Shown: positions 20,363-29,324 of the stretch, in pieces | Position numbering within the stretch: position 1 is the stretch's first letter | Layout of the letters: the number at the start of each line of letters is the position of its first letter | DNA from: REEB95 sp963810055 | Lineage (GTDB): Bacteria; Pseudomonadota; Alphaproteobacteria; ATCC43930; CGMCC-115725 | Length of the DNA: 64,000 bases | Assembly (NCBI GenBank): GCA_963810055.1 | Contig: CAWEME010000003.1 | Location: 1 to 64,000 of the forward strand | Reading direction: 5' to 3' | Notes under the pieces: model-generated | Seen by the model: the letters and a program-made list of their open reading frames with translations, nothing else | What the model was told of the DNA's origin: nothing | The model's database searches: none | Program-made: the position numbers and the translations under genes

Positions 20363-21559
20363 TTGAATAATTGGAAAATGCCGCTGGCGGGCTTGGCCGC
20401 GCTCGCTTTGGCCGGCGCCTTGGCCGGCCCGGCCGCGGCGCAAAGCCCGGTTAAGCCGCCCGCTCCTGCTGCCGCCTCCGCTCCGGCCCCGGCGCCCGCT
20501 CCGGTTGCCGCTCCCGCCCCCGCGCCCGCTCCGGCGGTTGCTCCAGCCAAGCCGTCCGCTCCCGCCATGGCCCCGGCGACGATCGCGCTGCCGAGCCCGG
20601 CCCAGGCGGCGGCGTTATGCCGCGACAATACCGCCAACCCCAACCAGCGCATCGCCGCCTGCGGCCTGATCATCGAGGTCTATAAGGGGACGCCGCAAAG
20701 CCTGGCCATCGCCTATGCCAGCCGCTGCGCCGCCTATGACGCCAATGAGCAATACACCCAGGCCGCGCCGGATTGCGACCAGGCGATTGCGCTCGATCCC
20801 GCCAACGCCGACGGCTTCGCCACGCGCTGCAATCTGAACGACGATCTGGGCCAATACGACGCCGCCCTCGGCGATTGCAACCAGTCGGCCAAGCTCGACC
20901 CGAATTACGCCACCGCCTTCTTCAATCGCGGCCTGGTCTACGACAACATGCAGCAATACGATAAATCGGCCGCCGATTACGGCCAGGCGATCGCGCTCTA
21001 TCCGGGATTCACCAAGGCCTATTATCACCGCGGCGACGCTTATCTCGCCGCCGGCCGCTTCGACGACGCCATTGCCGATCTCACCAATGCGATCAAGCTC
21101 GACCCGACCTATGCCGACGCCTATATCGACCGCGGCGCCGCCTATGACGGCAAGGGCAAGCGCGCGCTCGCCATAGCGGATTACAGCCGGGCGCTCGCGC
21201 TCGACCCGGAGGATCCGGCCACGCTCGACAACCGCTGCTTCGACCGCGCCGTGCTCGGCCAATTGCAGCCGGCGCTCCAGGACTGCAACCAGTCGCTCAA
21301 TCTCCGTCCCGGCGATGACAACACGCTCGACAGCCGCGGCTTCGTCTATCTCAAGCTGAAACAGCCGGAAGCGGCCATATCCGATTACGACGCCGCGCTG
21401 GCCGCCAATCCCGAGCGCGTCAGCTCGCTTTACGGCCGGGGCTTGGCCAAGCGCATGAAAAACGACAAGGCCGGGGCGGATGCCGACATCGCGGCGGCCA
21501 AGAAGCTCGATCCCGGCATCGACAAGATCTTCGCCGCCTGGGGCGTCAAGGGCGGCTAG
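20363..21559 (+). CDS. Exported tetratricopeptide-repeat protein with Ala/Pro linker
   Basis: 398 residues. A Sec signal (AGLAALALAGALAGPAAAQ) is followed by an Ala/Pro repeat linker (about 30-75) and then LCRDNTANPNQRIAACGLII with two cysteines and at least seven TPR units, each ending in a turn such as LDPANADG, LDPNYAT or LDPTYADAY. Probably a periplasmic scaffold. The TTG at 20363 is used as start because AAGGGG lies just upstream; the ATG at 20378 would also leave a full signal peptide. Paralogue of the TPR protein at 15227-15826. Confidence 0.85.
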   Translation: MNNWKMPLAGLAALALAGALAGPAAAQSPVKPPAPAAASAPAPAPAPVAAPAPAPAPAVAPAKPSAPAMAPATIALPSPAQAAALCRDNTANPNQRIAACGLIIEVYKGTPQSLAIAYASRCAAYDANEQYTQAAPDCDQAIALDPANADGFATRCNLNDDLGQYDAALGDCNQSAKLDPNYATAFFNRGLVYDNMQQYDKSAADYGQAIALYPGFTKAYYHRGDAYLAAGRFDDAIADLTNAIKLDPTYADAYIDRGAAYDGKGKRALAIADYSRALALDPEDPATLDNRCFDRAVLGQLQPALQDCNQSLNLRPGDDNTLDSRGFVYLKLKQPEAAISDYDAALAANPERVSSLYGRGLAKRMKNDKAGADADIAAAKKLDPGIDKIFAAWGVKGG

Positions 21560-21570
21560 GCGGGCGCGGC

Positions 21571-22641
21571 TCAGGCGAAGGTCAATTCGCGCGCGCCCAG
21601 GCTGGCGAAATAGCTTTCGACCTCGCGCGCGGTGACGTCTTTCGGGCCGGCGTGCTGCCAGCGCGGCTTGTTGTCCTTCTCGACCACCACCGCGCGGATG
21701 CCTTCGAAGAAATCGTGGCCCGCCAGGATGTGCTGGGTCATGCGGTATTCGAGCGCCAGCGCCTGTTCGACGCTCATGCCTTGGCCGAGCTGGAGCTGGC
21801 GGAAGGTGATCTTGAGCGAAATCGGCGAGGCGCGGTCGATGGCCTGGCGCGCTTCCTGGGCCCAATCGGCGGGTTGCTTCTCGAGCGCGCCTCGGATCGC
21901 TTCGACCGATTCCTCGGCGAATACTCGGTCGATTTCGGGCTGGATATCGGGCAGCGTCGCCGGGCCGGGATCCGAGGTAAACCGGGATATCGCCGCCTCC
22001 ACCTGCGCGCGGGCCTGGCCGGGCTGAAATTGGATCGCGGCCAGGGATTCGACGAGATCGTCAATCCTCGCGCTGGGCACGAAATGCGTTCCGAACCCGC
22101 AATAGAGGCAATCGGCCGCGCCGATGCGCTTCCCCGTCAGCGCCAGGTAAAGCCCCAACCGGCCGGGAGCGAGGTTGAGGAAACGCGAGGCGCCGACGTC
22201 CGGGAACAAGCCAATGAACACCTCGGGCATCGCGAATAGAGTTTTCTCGGTAACCACCCGGTGCGATCCGTTCACGGAAATTCCCGCGCCGCCGCCCATG
22301 ACGATGCCGTTCATTAGCGCCACATAGGGCTTGAGGAAGTGGTGGACGCGCGCGACCAGCGAATATTCCTCGCGGAAGAAATCGGTCTTGTAGTCGCCCT
22401 CGCCCACGGCGCTCCGGCGCGCCTCATAGATCGCGCGCACGTCGCCGCCGGCGCAGAAGGCGCGACCGCCCTCGCCTTTGACGGCGATGGCGTGGATTTC
22501 CGGATCGCGCCCCCAAGCGACCAGCTGGGGATCGAAAGTGCGGTACATGGCGAGCGAGAGCGTGTTGAGCGCCTGCGGCCGGTTGAGGGCGATGAGCCCG
22601 AGCCCGCCCCGGCGCTCGATCCTTATGTCTGCCGCCGCCAT
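21571..22641 (-). CDS. 3-hydroxyisobutyryl-CoA hydrolase / enoyl-CoA hydratase family
   Basis: 356-residue crotonase-fold enzyme. The length, the C-terminal ECH_2-type extension and the motif MPEVFIGLFPDVGASRFLN identify the HIBYL-CoA hydrolase branch, which frees 3-hydroxyisobutyrate in valine breakdown. The oxyanion-hole segments are FCAGGDVRAIYE and NGIVMGGGAGIS. ATG 22641 starts where homologues do (AAADIRIERRGGLGLI); an ATG 12 bp upstream is equally open and neither has a good ribosome site. It is divergent from hemB with a 66-bp gap. It would fit with uptake of valine by the liv system elsewhere in the window. Confidence 0.87.
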   Translation of the reverse strand: MAAADIRIERRGGLGLIALNRPQALNTLSLAMYRTFDPQLVAWGRDPEIHAIAVKGEGGRAFCAGGDVRAIYEARRSAVGEGDYKTDFFREEYSLVARVHHFLKPYVALMNGIVMGGGAGISVNGSHRVVTEKTLFAMPEVFIGLFPDVGASRFLNLAPGRLGLYLALTGKRIGAADCLYCGFGTHFVPSARIDDLVESLAAIQFQPGQARAQVEAAISRFTSDPGPATLPDIQPEIDRVFAEESVEAIRGALEKQPADWAQEARQAIDRASPISLKITFRQLQLGQGMSVEQALALEYRMTQHILAGHDFFEGIRAVVVEKDNKPRWQHAGPKDVTAREVESYFASLGARELTFA

Positions 22642-22707
22642 GCGCGAAATCATAAAGGCGCGGCAAGAGGTTGCCTAGGACGGCCGCGCTCCTTATGATC
22701 CGCCGCC

Positions 22708-23751
22708 ATGGACGACCAGCCGAGACGCGGCCACGCCGCCGCCAGCCGCAAGGATCGCACGCCAGGGGCATTTCCGCGCACCCGCCTGCGCCGCAACCGG
22801 CGTTTTGACTGGTCGCGGCGCCTGGTGGCGGAGCATGTCCTCACGCCGGCGGATCTGATCTGGCCGGTCTTCGTCCATGATGACAAGGCCGCGCGCGCGC
22901 CCATTCCCTCGATGCCGGGCGTGGACCGGCTTTCCATCGCGGCCTTGATCGATGAGGCGGGCAAGGCCAAGGAACTCGGCATACCCTTGATCGCGCTGTT
23001 CCCGGCGACGCCGCCCGGACTCAAAACGCCCGAAGGCGAAGAGGCGCTCAATCCCGACAATCTGGTCTGCCGCGCGGTGCGCGCGGTCAAAAAGGCGCAT
23101 CCCGATCTGGGCGTGATGTGCGACGTCGCGCTCGATCCCTATACCAGCCACGGCCATGACGGCGTGTTGCGCGGCGACGAGGTCGCCAATGACGAAACCG
23201 TGGATATCCTGTGCCGCCAGGCGCTGGTCGAGGCCGAGGCGGGCTGCGATGTGATCGCGCCCTCCGACATGATGGATGGGCGCGTGGGCGCGATCCGCGA
23301 TGCGCTCGACGCGGCCGGGCTGAAGCGCGTTCTGATCATGGCCTATGCCGCGAAATACGCCTCGGGCTTCTACGGCCCGTTCCGCGATGCGGTCGGCAGC
23401 AAGGGCGCGCTCGGCAAGGCCGACAAGCGCGGCTATCAGATGGACCCGGCCAATGGCGACGAAGCGTTGCGCGAGGTCGCGCTCGATATCGCCGAAGGCG
23501 CCGACATGGTCATGGTCAAGCCCGGCCTGCCTTATCTCGACATCGTCTGGCGCGTGAAAGAACGCTTCGGCATGCCGACCTTCGCCTATCAGGTGAGCGG
23601 CGAATACGCGATGCTCAAGGGCGCCATCGAGCGGGGCTGGCTCGATGCCGGCGTGGCGATGGAAACGCTGCTCGGGTTCAAGCGCGCCGGCGCCGACGGC
23701 GTGCTGACATATTTCGCGCTCGAAGCGGCGAGGATTCTCAAGCAGGGCTGA
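22708..23751 (+). CDS. hemB: Delta-aminolevulinic acid dehydratase (porphobilinogen synthase)
   Basis: Condenses two 5-aminolevulinates to porphobilinogen in heme, B12 and other tetrapyrrole synthesis. 347 residues. The two Schiff-base lysines are Lys216 (MAYAAKYASGFYGPF) and Lys271 (MVMVKPGLPYLDI). The metal loop DVALDPYTSHGHDG (139-152) has Ala and Asp where zinc enzymes have cysteines, marking the magnesium/potassium-dependent type of alphaproteobacteria and Pseudomonas. The N-terminal arm (about 1-35) is basic. The gene stands alone. Confidence 0.97.
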   Translation: MDDQPRRGHAAASRKDRTPGAFPRTRLRRNRRFDWSRRLVAEHVLTPADLIWPVFVHDDKAARAPIPSMPGVDRLSIAALIDEAGKAKELGIPLIALFPATPPGLKTPEGEEALNPDNLVCRAVRAVKKAHPDLGVMCDVALDPYTSHGHDGVLRGDEVANDETVDILCRQALVEAEAGCDVIAPSDMMDGRVGAIRDALDAAGLKRVLIMAYAAKYASGFYGPFRDAVGSKGALGKADKRGYQMDPANGDEALREVALDIAEGADMVMVKPGLPYLDIVWRVKERFGMPTFAYQVSGEYAMLKGAIERGWLDAGVAMETLLGFKRAGADGVLTYFALEAARILKQG

Positions 23752-24730
23752 GCGCGGCGAAGAACCGCGCGATGGCGAGATCGTGCCAAGCCGCGCCGCC
23801 CTGGCCGTGATAGCCCACATGCCCGCCGCGCGCGGTCAGCACCGGACGCAAGTTCGGATTCCGTCTCCAATCGAATGCGTCATAAGGTTCGTCCGGAACC
23901 CAGGGGTCGTCGCGCGCGTGCAACAGCAGCGTCGGCACCGCGATGCCGGGCAGGAACTGACCCGACGACGAGCGCGCGTAATAGCCCTCGACGTCTTTGA
24001 ATCCGGCGCGCCGCGCGCTGTAGACCTGGTCGAATTCCCACACGCTGCGCGCGCTCATCACCGCTTCGCGCTCGGCCGTTGACAGCGCCACGCCCGGCGC
24101 CACCGCCTCGGCCTTCATGTAGTGCAAAAGATAGCGCTGATAAAAATGGTTGCGCCAACCGCCGAGGCGGCGAGCGGTGCCGGCAAGGTCGAGCGGCGCC
24201 GACACCACGGCGGCCGCTTTGAGCCGGGTTTCGCCGCCGCGTTCGCCCAGATATTTGAGCAGCAGATTGCCGCCGAGCGAATAACCCACCGCCGCCAAGC
24301 CGTGCGCGGTGAGGTTGCCCGGCAAGACCGCGAACAGGCGGGCGAGATCGTTGCTGCTGCCGGCATGGTATTGCGTGTGGCAAAGTGGGCGCGAACGCCC
24401 CGCCCCGCGCAAATTGAGCCGCAGCACCGGATAGCCCTGCGACAGGAAATGCGCCGCGCTTTCGCGCATGTAGAAGCTGTCTTCGAGACCGGTGAGGCCG
24501 TGGATCAAAACCACCAGGGGCCGCGAAGCATCCACGCGGGAATGCCCGAGCATGGCGGAAAGCGTATCGCCGCTGCCGTCGTTCAAGGGAATCAAAAGCC
24601 GCTCTTGCTGGTAGAGCTCGAGCGGCGCGCGGCATTTCATCATCACGCCGCGCATGGTCTGAAGGTCCGGCCCCCACCACGGCAGACGTTGGCGGAAAGG
24701 CGGCAATCCGTCTAAGCCAACTTCAACCAT
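23738..24730 (-). CDS. YheT-family alpha/beta hydrolase
   Basis: 330-residue alpha/beta hydrolase of the YheT/EMB8 family. LVVLIHGLTGLEDSFYMR carries the HG oxyanion motif, VGYSLGGNLLLKYLGE the nucleophile serine, LLHARDDPWVP the acid and GGHVGYHG the histidine. N-terminal GPDLQTM is also a family mark. The natural substrate is unknown (esterase activity in relatives). The ATG at 24730 overlaps the end of the rlmM-like gene by 19 bp, so the two are probably co-translated. It converges on hemB with a 14-bp overlap. Confidence 0.87.
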   Translation of the reverse strand: MVEVGLDGLPPFRQRLPWWGPDLQTMRGVMMKCRAPLELYQQERLLIPLNDGSGDTLSAMLGHSRVDASRPLVVLIHGLTGLEDSFYMRESAAHFLSQGYPVLRLNLRGAGRSRPLCHTQYHAGSSNDLARLFAVLPGNLTAHGLAAVGYSLGGNLLLKYLGERGGETRLKAAAVVSAPLDLAGTARRLGGWRNHFYQRYLLHYMKAEAVAPGVALSTAEREAVMSARSVWEFDQVYSARRAGFKDVEGYYARSSSGQFLPGIAVPTLLLHARDDPWVPDEPYDAFDWRRNPNLRPVLTARGGHVGYHGQGGAAWHDLAIARFFAALSPA

Positions 24731-25611
24731 GTCAGCTCGTGCTTGTTGGCATGGAGATGCAACAGCCGCGAATTCGGGATGGCGGCGAATTTCCGCTGCA
24801 CGGCGAAATCGGTTTCGCCCTGGAACTTGATGGTACAAACGAAACGCCGGACATTTCCCGCCGCCAACCAACTCTCGACCAGCAATAACAAACGTTGCGG
24901 ATAACATACCACGTCGGAAAACAACCAATCGACCGGGCCGACATCCTTGAGCGCCAGCGCGAAGGCGCTTGCTTTGCGGTATTCGATGGCGGGCAACGCT
25001 GCCACGTCGGGCGCCAGCGGCGCCTTGTCCACGCTGATGACGCGCGCGCCGAGCCGCGCCAGCACCCAGCTCCAGCCGCCAGGGCTCGATCCCAGATCGA
25101 GGCAGGTGTCGCCCGGCCCGGGTTTTTCGCCGATAAGCGTGAACAATTCCCACAGCTTGAGATAGGCGCGGCTCGGCGGCGCCTTCTTGTCCTCGATGAA
25201 ACGCGCCTCGCCGTTGGGAAACGGGCTCGAACAGCGCGGCGCGGCAAGCAAGGTCTCGGCGTCGATCAAGGTCCAGGATCCCAAGGGCGCCGCCGGCGCG
25301 GGCGCGCCGAAGGCCAACAGCTTGGCCGAGACCTTGGGAAGCTTCTCCGCCATCAGCGCGGAGCGCCGGCGGTGCGCAAACGGATAAAGCGCCCAGTTGC
25401 GCTGTATCGCGCGCAGCTGCTTTGCCGCATCGCCGATGGACCGGATTTTCAGGCGCACCGGATCAATCCAGGTATTGGCGCTCCACGCGACCGTCCGGGC
25501 CGGGCCTTCAGCCAAAACCAGCCGGCCGAAGCTCGCGCGCGCGGTCTTTCCCAGCTCCTCCTGGAGTTCCTTGAGGAATCCTTCCGGCGCGAGGTAGGCG
25601 GTCTCAGCCAC
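24712..25611 (-). CDS. RlmM/FtsJ-like rRNA 2'-O-methyltransferase
   Basis: 299-residue SAM-dependent RNA ribose methyltransferase. The N-terminal part (1-120) resembles the THUMP-like region of RlmM. The C-terminal RrmJ/FtsJ fold has motif I CLDLGSSPGGWSWVLARLGA, VISVDKAPL, DWLFSDVVCYPQRLL and CTIKFQGE. Lys, Asp, Lys and Glu of the K-D-K-E catalytic tetrad can be placed (AYLKLWE, FSDVV, TIKFQ, KHELTW). RlmM modifies C2498 of 23S rRNA in E. coli; the target here is inferred. The ATG at 25611 overlaps the stop of the upstream hydrolase. Confidence 0.82.
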   Translation of the reverse strand: MAETAYLAPEGFLKELQEELGKTARASFGRLVLAEGPARTVAWSANTWIDPVRLKIRSIGDAAKQLRAIQRNWALYPFAHRRRSALMAEKLPKVSAKLLAFGAPAPAAPLGSWTLIDAETLLAAPRCSSPFPNGEARFIEDKKAPPSRAYLKLWELFTLIGEKPGPGDTCLDLGSSPGGWSWVLARLGARVISVDKAPLAPDVAALPAIEYRKASAFALALKDVGPVDWLFSDVVCYPQRLLLLVESWLAAGNVRRFVCTIKFQGETDFAVQRKFAAIPNSRLLHLHANKHELTWLKLA

Positions 25612-26458
25612 GCAGAAACTCCCGCACGATCTTGATCTGGTCCGGCGTGGTCAGCGACGGCGCGTGGCCGATGCCGGGGAACTCGACCAGACGGGCGCGC
25701 GGGCCGCGCTCCGTCATCGCCTTGGCGTCGGCCGCGCGCAGGATGTCGGACTCCGCCCCGCGCAGCACCAGCACCGGGCAAGTGATGGCGTCGTAATATT
25801 TCCAGAGATCGATATTCCTGACGAACCAGCCCTTCTTGAACGGCGCCGCGATTTTGGGATCGTAGTTCATTCCGAGCCGGCCATTGGGCTTGGTCCGCGC
25901 GCTGTGCGCCGCCATCTTCCGCCAGATGTCGTCCGGCAGATCGCCGAAGCCGGCGAAAATCGAGCGCAAGCCCTTTTCAAGCGCGGCCAGATCCTTGAAG
26001 CTCGGGTCGAGGCCGACATAGCGGCGTATGCGCTTCAGCCCCTGCTTGGCGATCAGCGGCCCGACATCGTTGATGACCAGACGGCGGATGGGCGAATCCG
26101 GCTGCGCCGCCATCAACATGCCGATGATGCCGCCCATCGAGGTGCCGACCAGATCGACGGTTTCGACCGCGAGATGCTCGATCAGCGCCGCCATGTCGGC
26201 GAGATAGAGCGGATGGTCATAGGCCATGAGATCGTCGAGCCACTGGCTGTGGCCGCGGCCGGGCATGTCCGGACAGACGACGCGGAAATCGGATGAGAGC
26301 GCCTCCGCCAGGAAATCGAAATCGCGGCCGTTGCGCGTCAGGCCGTGCAGGCACAGCACCGTGCGCGCCCGTCCTTTCGTTCCCTGGGGCCCCGTCCATT
26401 CGTAATAGGCGAGGCGGTGGGCAGGCGGTCCCGCGCAGTCGAGGGTCTTTTCAATCAT
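25604..26458 (-). CDS. Alpha/beta hydrolase
   Basis: 284-residue alpha/beta hydrolase. The pattern is complete: VLCLHGLTRNGRDFDFLAEA (HG motif), CPDMPGRGHSQW, LVGTSMGGIIGML (nucleophile Ser), VLVLRGAESDILRA (acid) and GIGHAPSL (His). The lid region around FAGFGDLPDDIWRKMAAHSA is helical. The substrate is unknown. ATG 26458 has GGGGTGG upstream and begins the first strand; a start 42 bp further up is possible. It leads a three-gene minus-strand operon with the rlmM-like and yheT-like genes, all overlapping. Confidence 0.86.
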   Translation of the reverse strand: MIEKTLDCAGPPAHRLAYYEWTGPQGTKGRARTVLCLHGLTRNGRDFDFLAEALSSDFRVVCPDMPGRGHSQWLDDLMAYDHPLYLADMAALIEHLAVETVDLVGTSMGGIIGMLMAAQPDSPIRRLVINDVGPLIAKQGLKRIRRYVGLDPSFKDLAALEKGLRSIFAGFGDLPDDIWRKMAAHSARTKPNGRLGMNYDPKIAAPFKKGWFVRNIDLWKYYDAITCPVLVLRGAESDILRAADAKAMTERGPRARLVEFPGIGHAPSLTTPDQIKIVREFLRG

Positions 26459-26602
26459 CGCCACCCCAATAGATTGCGCCGCCGGTGACCGGTGTATCAA
26501 GACAGGTCATGGACGAGGCCCGTGCCATGGTTTAAGAAACACGGGATTCAAGACTGGGGGCAAGAAACGCTTCGGTCCCCAGCAAGAAAAGGTAAGGACA
26601 AA

Positions 26603-27754
26603 ATGGCCGTCAAAGGGCCGCTCTCGGGCATCACCGTAATCGATCTTTCCCGCATTCTCGCCGGTCCCTACTGCACCTTCCTGATGGCCCAGCTCGGCGC
26701 GCAGGTGATCAAGGTCGAGGCCCCGGGCAAGGGCGACGACGCGCGCGAATACGGGCCCTTTCGCGCCGGCGTGTCCACCTATTTCGCCTCGGTCAACCGC
26801 GGCAAGCAGTCGATCGCGCTCGATTTGCGCAAAGATTCCGATAAGCGCATCCTCGACAAGCTGTTGGAGAAGGCCGACGTGCTGGTGGAGAATTTCCGCC
26901 CCGGCACCATGGAGAAATTCGGCTATGGCTGGGACACGCTTCACGCGCGTTACCAGCGGCTGATCTACGCCGCCGCCTCGGGCTTCGGCCATACCGGCCC
27001 GTCCTCCGGCAACCCGGCCTATGACATGGTGGTACAGGGCCTGGGCGGCATCATGTCGGTCACCGGCCACAAGGGCCAGCCGCCGGTGCGGATCGGCATG
27101 TCGATCGGCGACATCGGCGCCGGGCTTTACACCGCCATCGCGGTCAATGCCGCGCTGCTCCACCGCGAAAAGACCGGCGAAGCCACCAAGGTCGACATCG
27201 CCATGTTCGATTGCCAGCTCGCGCTCCTGGAAAACGCGATCATGCGCTACACCGTGACCGGCGAGATCCCGGGGCCGCTGGGCGCGCGGCATCCCACCAT
27301 CACGCCGTTCGAGGCATTTTCCACTTCGGACAATTACATCATCATCGCCGCCGGCAACGACGCCCTGTTCAAGCAATTGTGCGACGCGCTCGGCCGGCCC
27401 GAAATGGCCCGGAACCCGGATTACGCCAGCAACGACCTGCGCTTGCGCAACGAGCCGCAATTGAAGGCCGAGATCGAGCTGGTGCTGCGCGCCAAGCCCG
27501 CTGCCTTCTGGCTCGATCTGTTCGACAAGGCCGGGATACCTTCCGGGCCGATCAACAATATCGCCCAGGCCCTCGCCCACCCCCAGGTGGAGGCCCGCGG
27601 CATGCTGGTGACGGTGAACGATCCCGCCGCCGGCCCGCTCAAGCTCGCCGGTAATCCGCTCAAGATTTCTGGATTTGCCGAGCCTAAAGCGCATGATCCC
27701 GCGCCCCAGCTCGATGCCGACCGGGCCGCCATCCTGAAAGAGCTGGGGCTTTAA
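26603..27754 (+). CDS. CaiB/BaiF-type (family III) CoA transferase
   Basis: 383-residue formyl-CoA transferase family enzyme that moves CoA between acyl groups through an aspartyl anhydride. It begins GPLSGITVIDLSRILAGPYC, the family's N-terminal signature. The catalytic Asp is in NPAYDMVVQGLGGIMS (about residue 144), and GIPSGPINNIAQALAHPQV is the usual C-terminal block. ATG 26603 has AAGGTAAGGA upstream. The acyl donor and acceptor cannot be read; the aldehyde dehydrogenase 70 bp downstream on the same strand may act in the same pathway. Confidence 0.9.
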   Translation: MAVKGPLSGITVIDLSRILAGPYCTFLMAQLGAQVIKVEAPGKGDDAREYGPFRAGVSTYFASVNRGKQSIALDLRKDSDKRILDKLLEKADVLVENFRPGTMEKFGYGWDTLHARYQRLIYAAASGFGHTGPSSGNPAYDMVVQGLGGIMSVTGHKGQPPVRIGMSIGDIGAGLYTAIAVNAALLHREKTGEATKVDIAMFDCQLALLENAIMRYTVTGEIPGPLGARHPTITPFEAFSTSDNYIIIAAGNDALFKQLCDALGRPEMARNPDYASNDLRLRNEPQLKAEIELVLRAKPAAFWLDLFDKAGIPSGPINNIAQALAHPQVEARGMLVTVNDPAAGPLKLAGNPLKISGFAEPKAHDPAPQLDADRAAILKELGL

Positions 27755-27824
27755 GCCACGCCCCATCCCGGCTTACACTCGGCCCAAAGCCGGCATAAGC
27801 CTTCAAGCCCTAGGGAGCCAGCTC

Positions 27825-29324
27825 ATGCTGCAAAATCGCTTGTCGCCCGTGCTCGATCCGCGCGCCTTGGCGCGCGAGATGTCGAACAAGCTCTTGATCG
27901 ACGGCGCCATGGTGCAGGCCGCGTCGCGCAAGACGTTCAAGGTGGTCAACCCGGCCAATCAGGAAATCATCGGCGAAGCCGCCGACGGCGCGGCGGCCGA
28001 CGTGGACGTCGCAGTCAAGGCGGCGCAGAAAGCGCAAAAGGCCTGGGCCAAGCTTGCTTCACGCGAGCGCGGCAAGCTGGTGCAGGAATGCGGCCGCTTG
28101 CTCGGCGATCATGTCGAGGAACTGGCGCGGCTCATCACCTTGGAAACCGGCAAGGCGATCCGCACCGAGAGCCGGGTCGAAGCCGGGGTTTTCGCCGACA
28201 TACTGGTTTTCTACGGCGGTCTCGGCTCGGAACTGAAGGGCGAGACCGTTCCCTTCAAGCCGGGCATGCTGACCATCACCCAACGCGAGCCGATCGGCGT
28301 GGTGGGGGCGATCATTCCCTGGAACGTCCCGCTCCTGCTGATGGCGCTCAAGATCGCGCCGGCGATGGTCGCCGGCAACGCCGTGGTGGTGAAATCCGCC
28401 GAGGAGGCGCCGCTCGCCGTGCTGCGCGCCTGCCAGATCATGAATCAGGTTCTGCCGCCCGGCGTGCTGAATATTCTCTCGGGCGACGGGCCGCAATGCG
28501 GCGCGCCGCTGGTGGCGCATAAGGGCGTCGGCAAGGTCACCTTCACCGGCTCGGTCGAAACCGGAAAAATGGTCTACGCCGCGGCCTCGCAGAAGCTGAT
28601 TCCGGTGACGCTGGAGCTGGGCGGCAAGAGCCCGATGGTGGTGATGGGCGACGCCGATCTGGATAAGGCGGTCGAGGGCGCGATCGTCGGCATGCGCTTC
28701 ACCCGCCAGGGGCAAAGCTGCACCGCGGCCTCGCGCATCTTCGTCCATGAATCGATCCACGACGCCTTCGTCTCGAAGCTCAAGGCCAAGGTCGATGCGA
28801 TGAAAATTGGCGATCCTCTGGACGAGGCGACCGATATCGGCACGATCATCTCCAAGGGCCAATACGACAAGGTGATCGCCTATATCGAATACGGCGAGAA
28901 AAGCCCGGGCGCCAAGGCCAATAAATGCTCTTCCATGCCCAAGGACGCGAAACTGGCCAAGGGCTATTTCGTGCAGCCGGTGATCTTTACCGGCCTGTCG
29001 AACGACAACAAGCTCGCGCGCGAGGAAATCTTCGGGCCGGTGACCTGCGTCATCAAGTTCAAGGATTACGAGGACGCCATCCGCCAGGCCAACGACACCG
29101 AATTCGGCCTTGCCGCCACCATCTGGACCAAGGATCTCAAGACCGCGCTCGACGCCACCCAGCGGCTCGAGGCCGGATTGGTGCAGGTGAACCAGAATCT
29201 GGTGGTGCAGGCCAACATGTCCTATGGCGGCGTCAAGAGTTCGGGCCTCGGCAAGGAAGCCTCGCTCGAATCCATGCTCGAACACTTCACCCACAAGAAG
29301 ACCATCATCCTCAATCTCAGTTGA
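27825..29324 (+). CDS. NAD(P)+-dependent aldehyde dehydrogenase
   Basis: 499-residue ALDH superfamily enzyme. The general-base Glu264 lies in VTLELGGKSPMVV and the catalytic Cys299 in RQGQSCTAASRIFV. IIPWNVPLLLMALKIAPAM shapes the cofactor entry, KVTFTGSVETGK the nicotinamide loop and EEIFGPVTCVIKF the late conserved block. AGGGAG lies 8 bp before the ATG. The substrate class (betaine-aldehyde or aromatic type) cannot be decided. Its TGA overlaps the TTG of the penicillin-acylase gene (TTGA), so the two are probably coupled. Confidence 0.92.
   Translation: MLQNRLSPVLDPRALAREMSNKLLIDGAMVQAASRKTFKVVNPANQEIIGEAADGAAADVDVAVKAAQKAQKAWAKLASRERGKLVQECGRLLGDHVEELARLITLETGKAIRTESRVEAGVFADILVFYGGLGSELKGETVPFKPGMLTITQREPIGVVGAIIPWNVPLLLMALKIAPAMVAGNAVVVKSAEEAPLAVLRACQIMNQVLPPGVLNILSGDGPQCGAPLVAHKGVGKVTFTGSVETGKMVYAAASQKLIPVTLELGGKSPMVVMGDADLDKAVEGAIVGMRFTRQGQSCTAASRIFVHESIHDAFVSKLKAKVDAMKIGDPLDEATDIGTIISKGQYDKVIAYIEYGEKSPGAKANKCSSMPKDAKLAKGYFVQPVIFTGLSNDNKLAREEIFGPVTCVIKFKDYEDAIRQANDTEFGLAATIWTKDLKTALDATQRLEAGLVQVNQNLVVQANMSYGGVKSSGLGKEASLESMLEHFTHKKTIILNLS

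Noticed and set aside
20455..20590. Repeated short units that look like a microsatellite or CRISPR-like array
   Set aside because: They are Ala/Pro codons of the linker in the TPR protein; no spacers or fixed repeat length.
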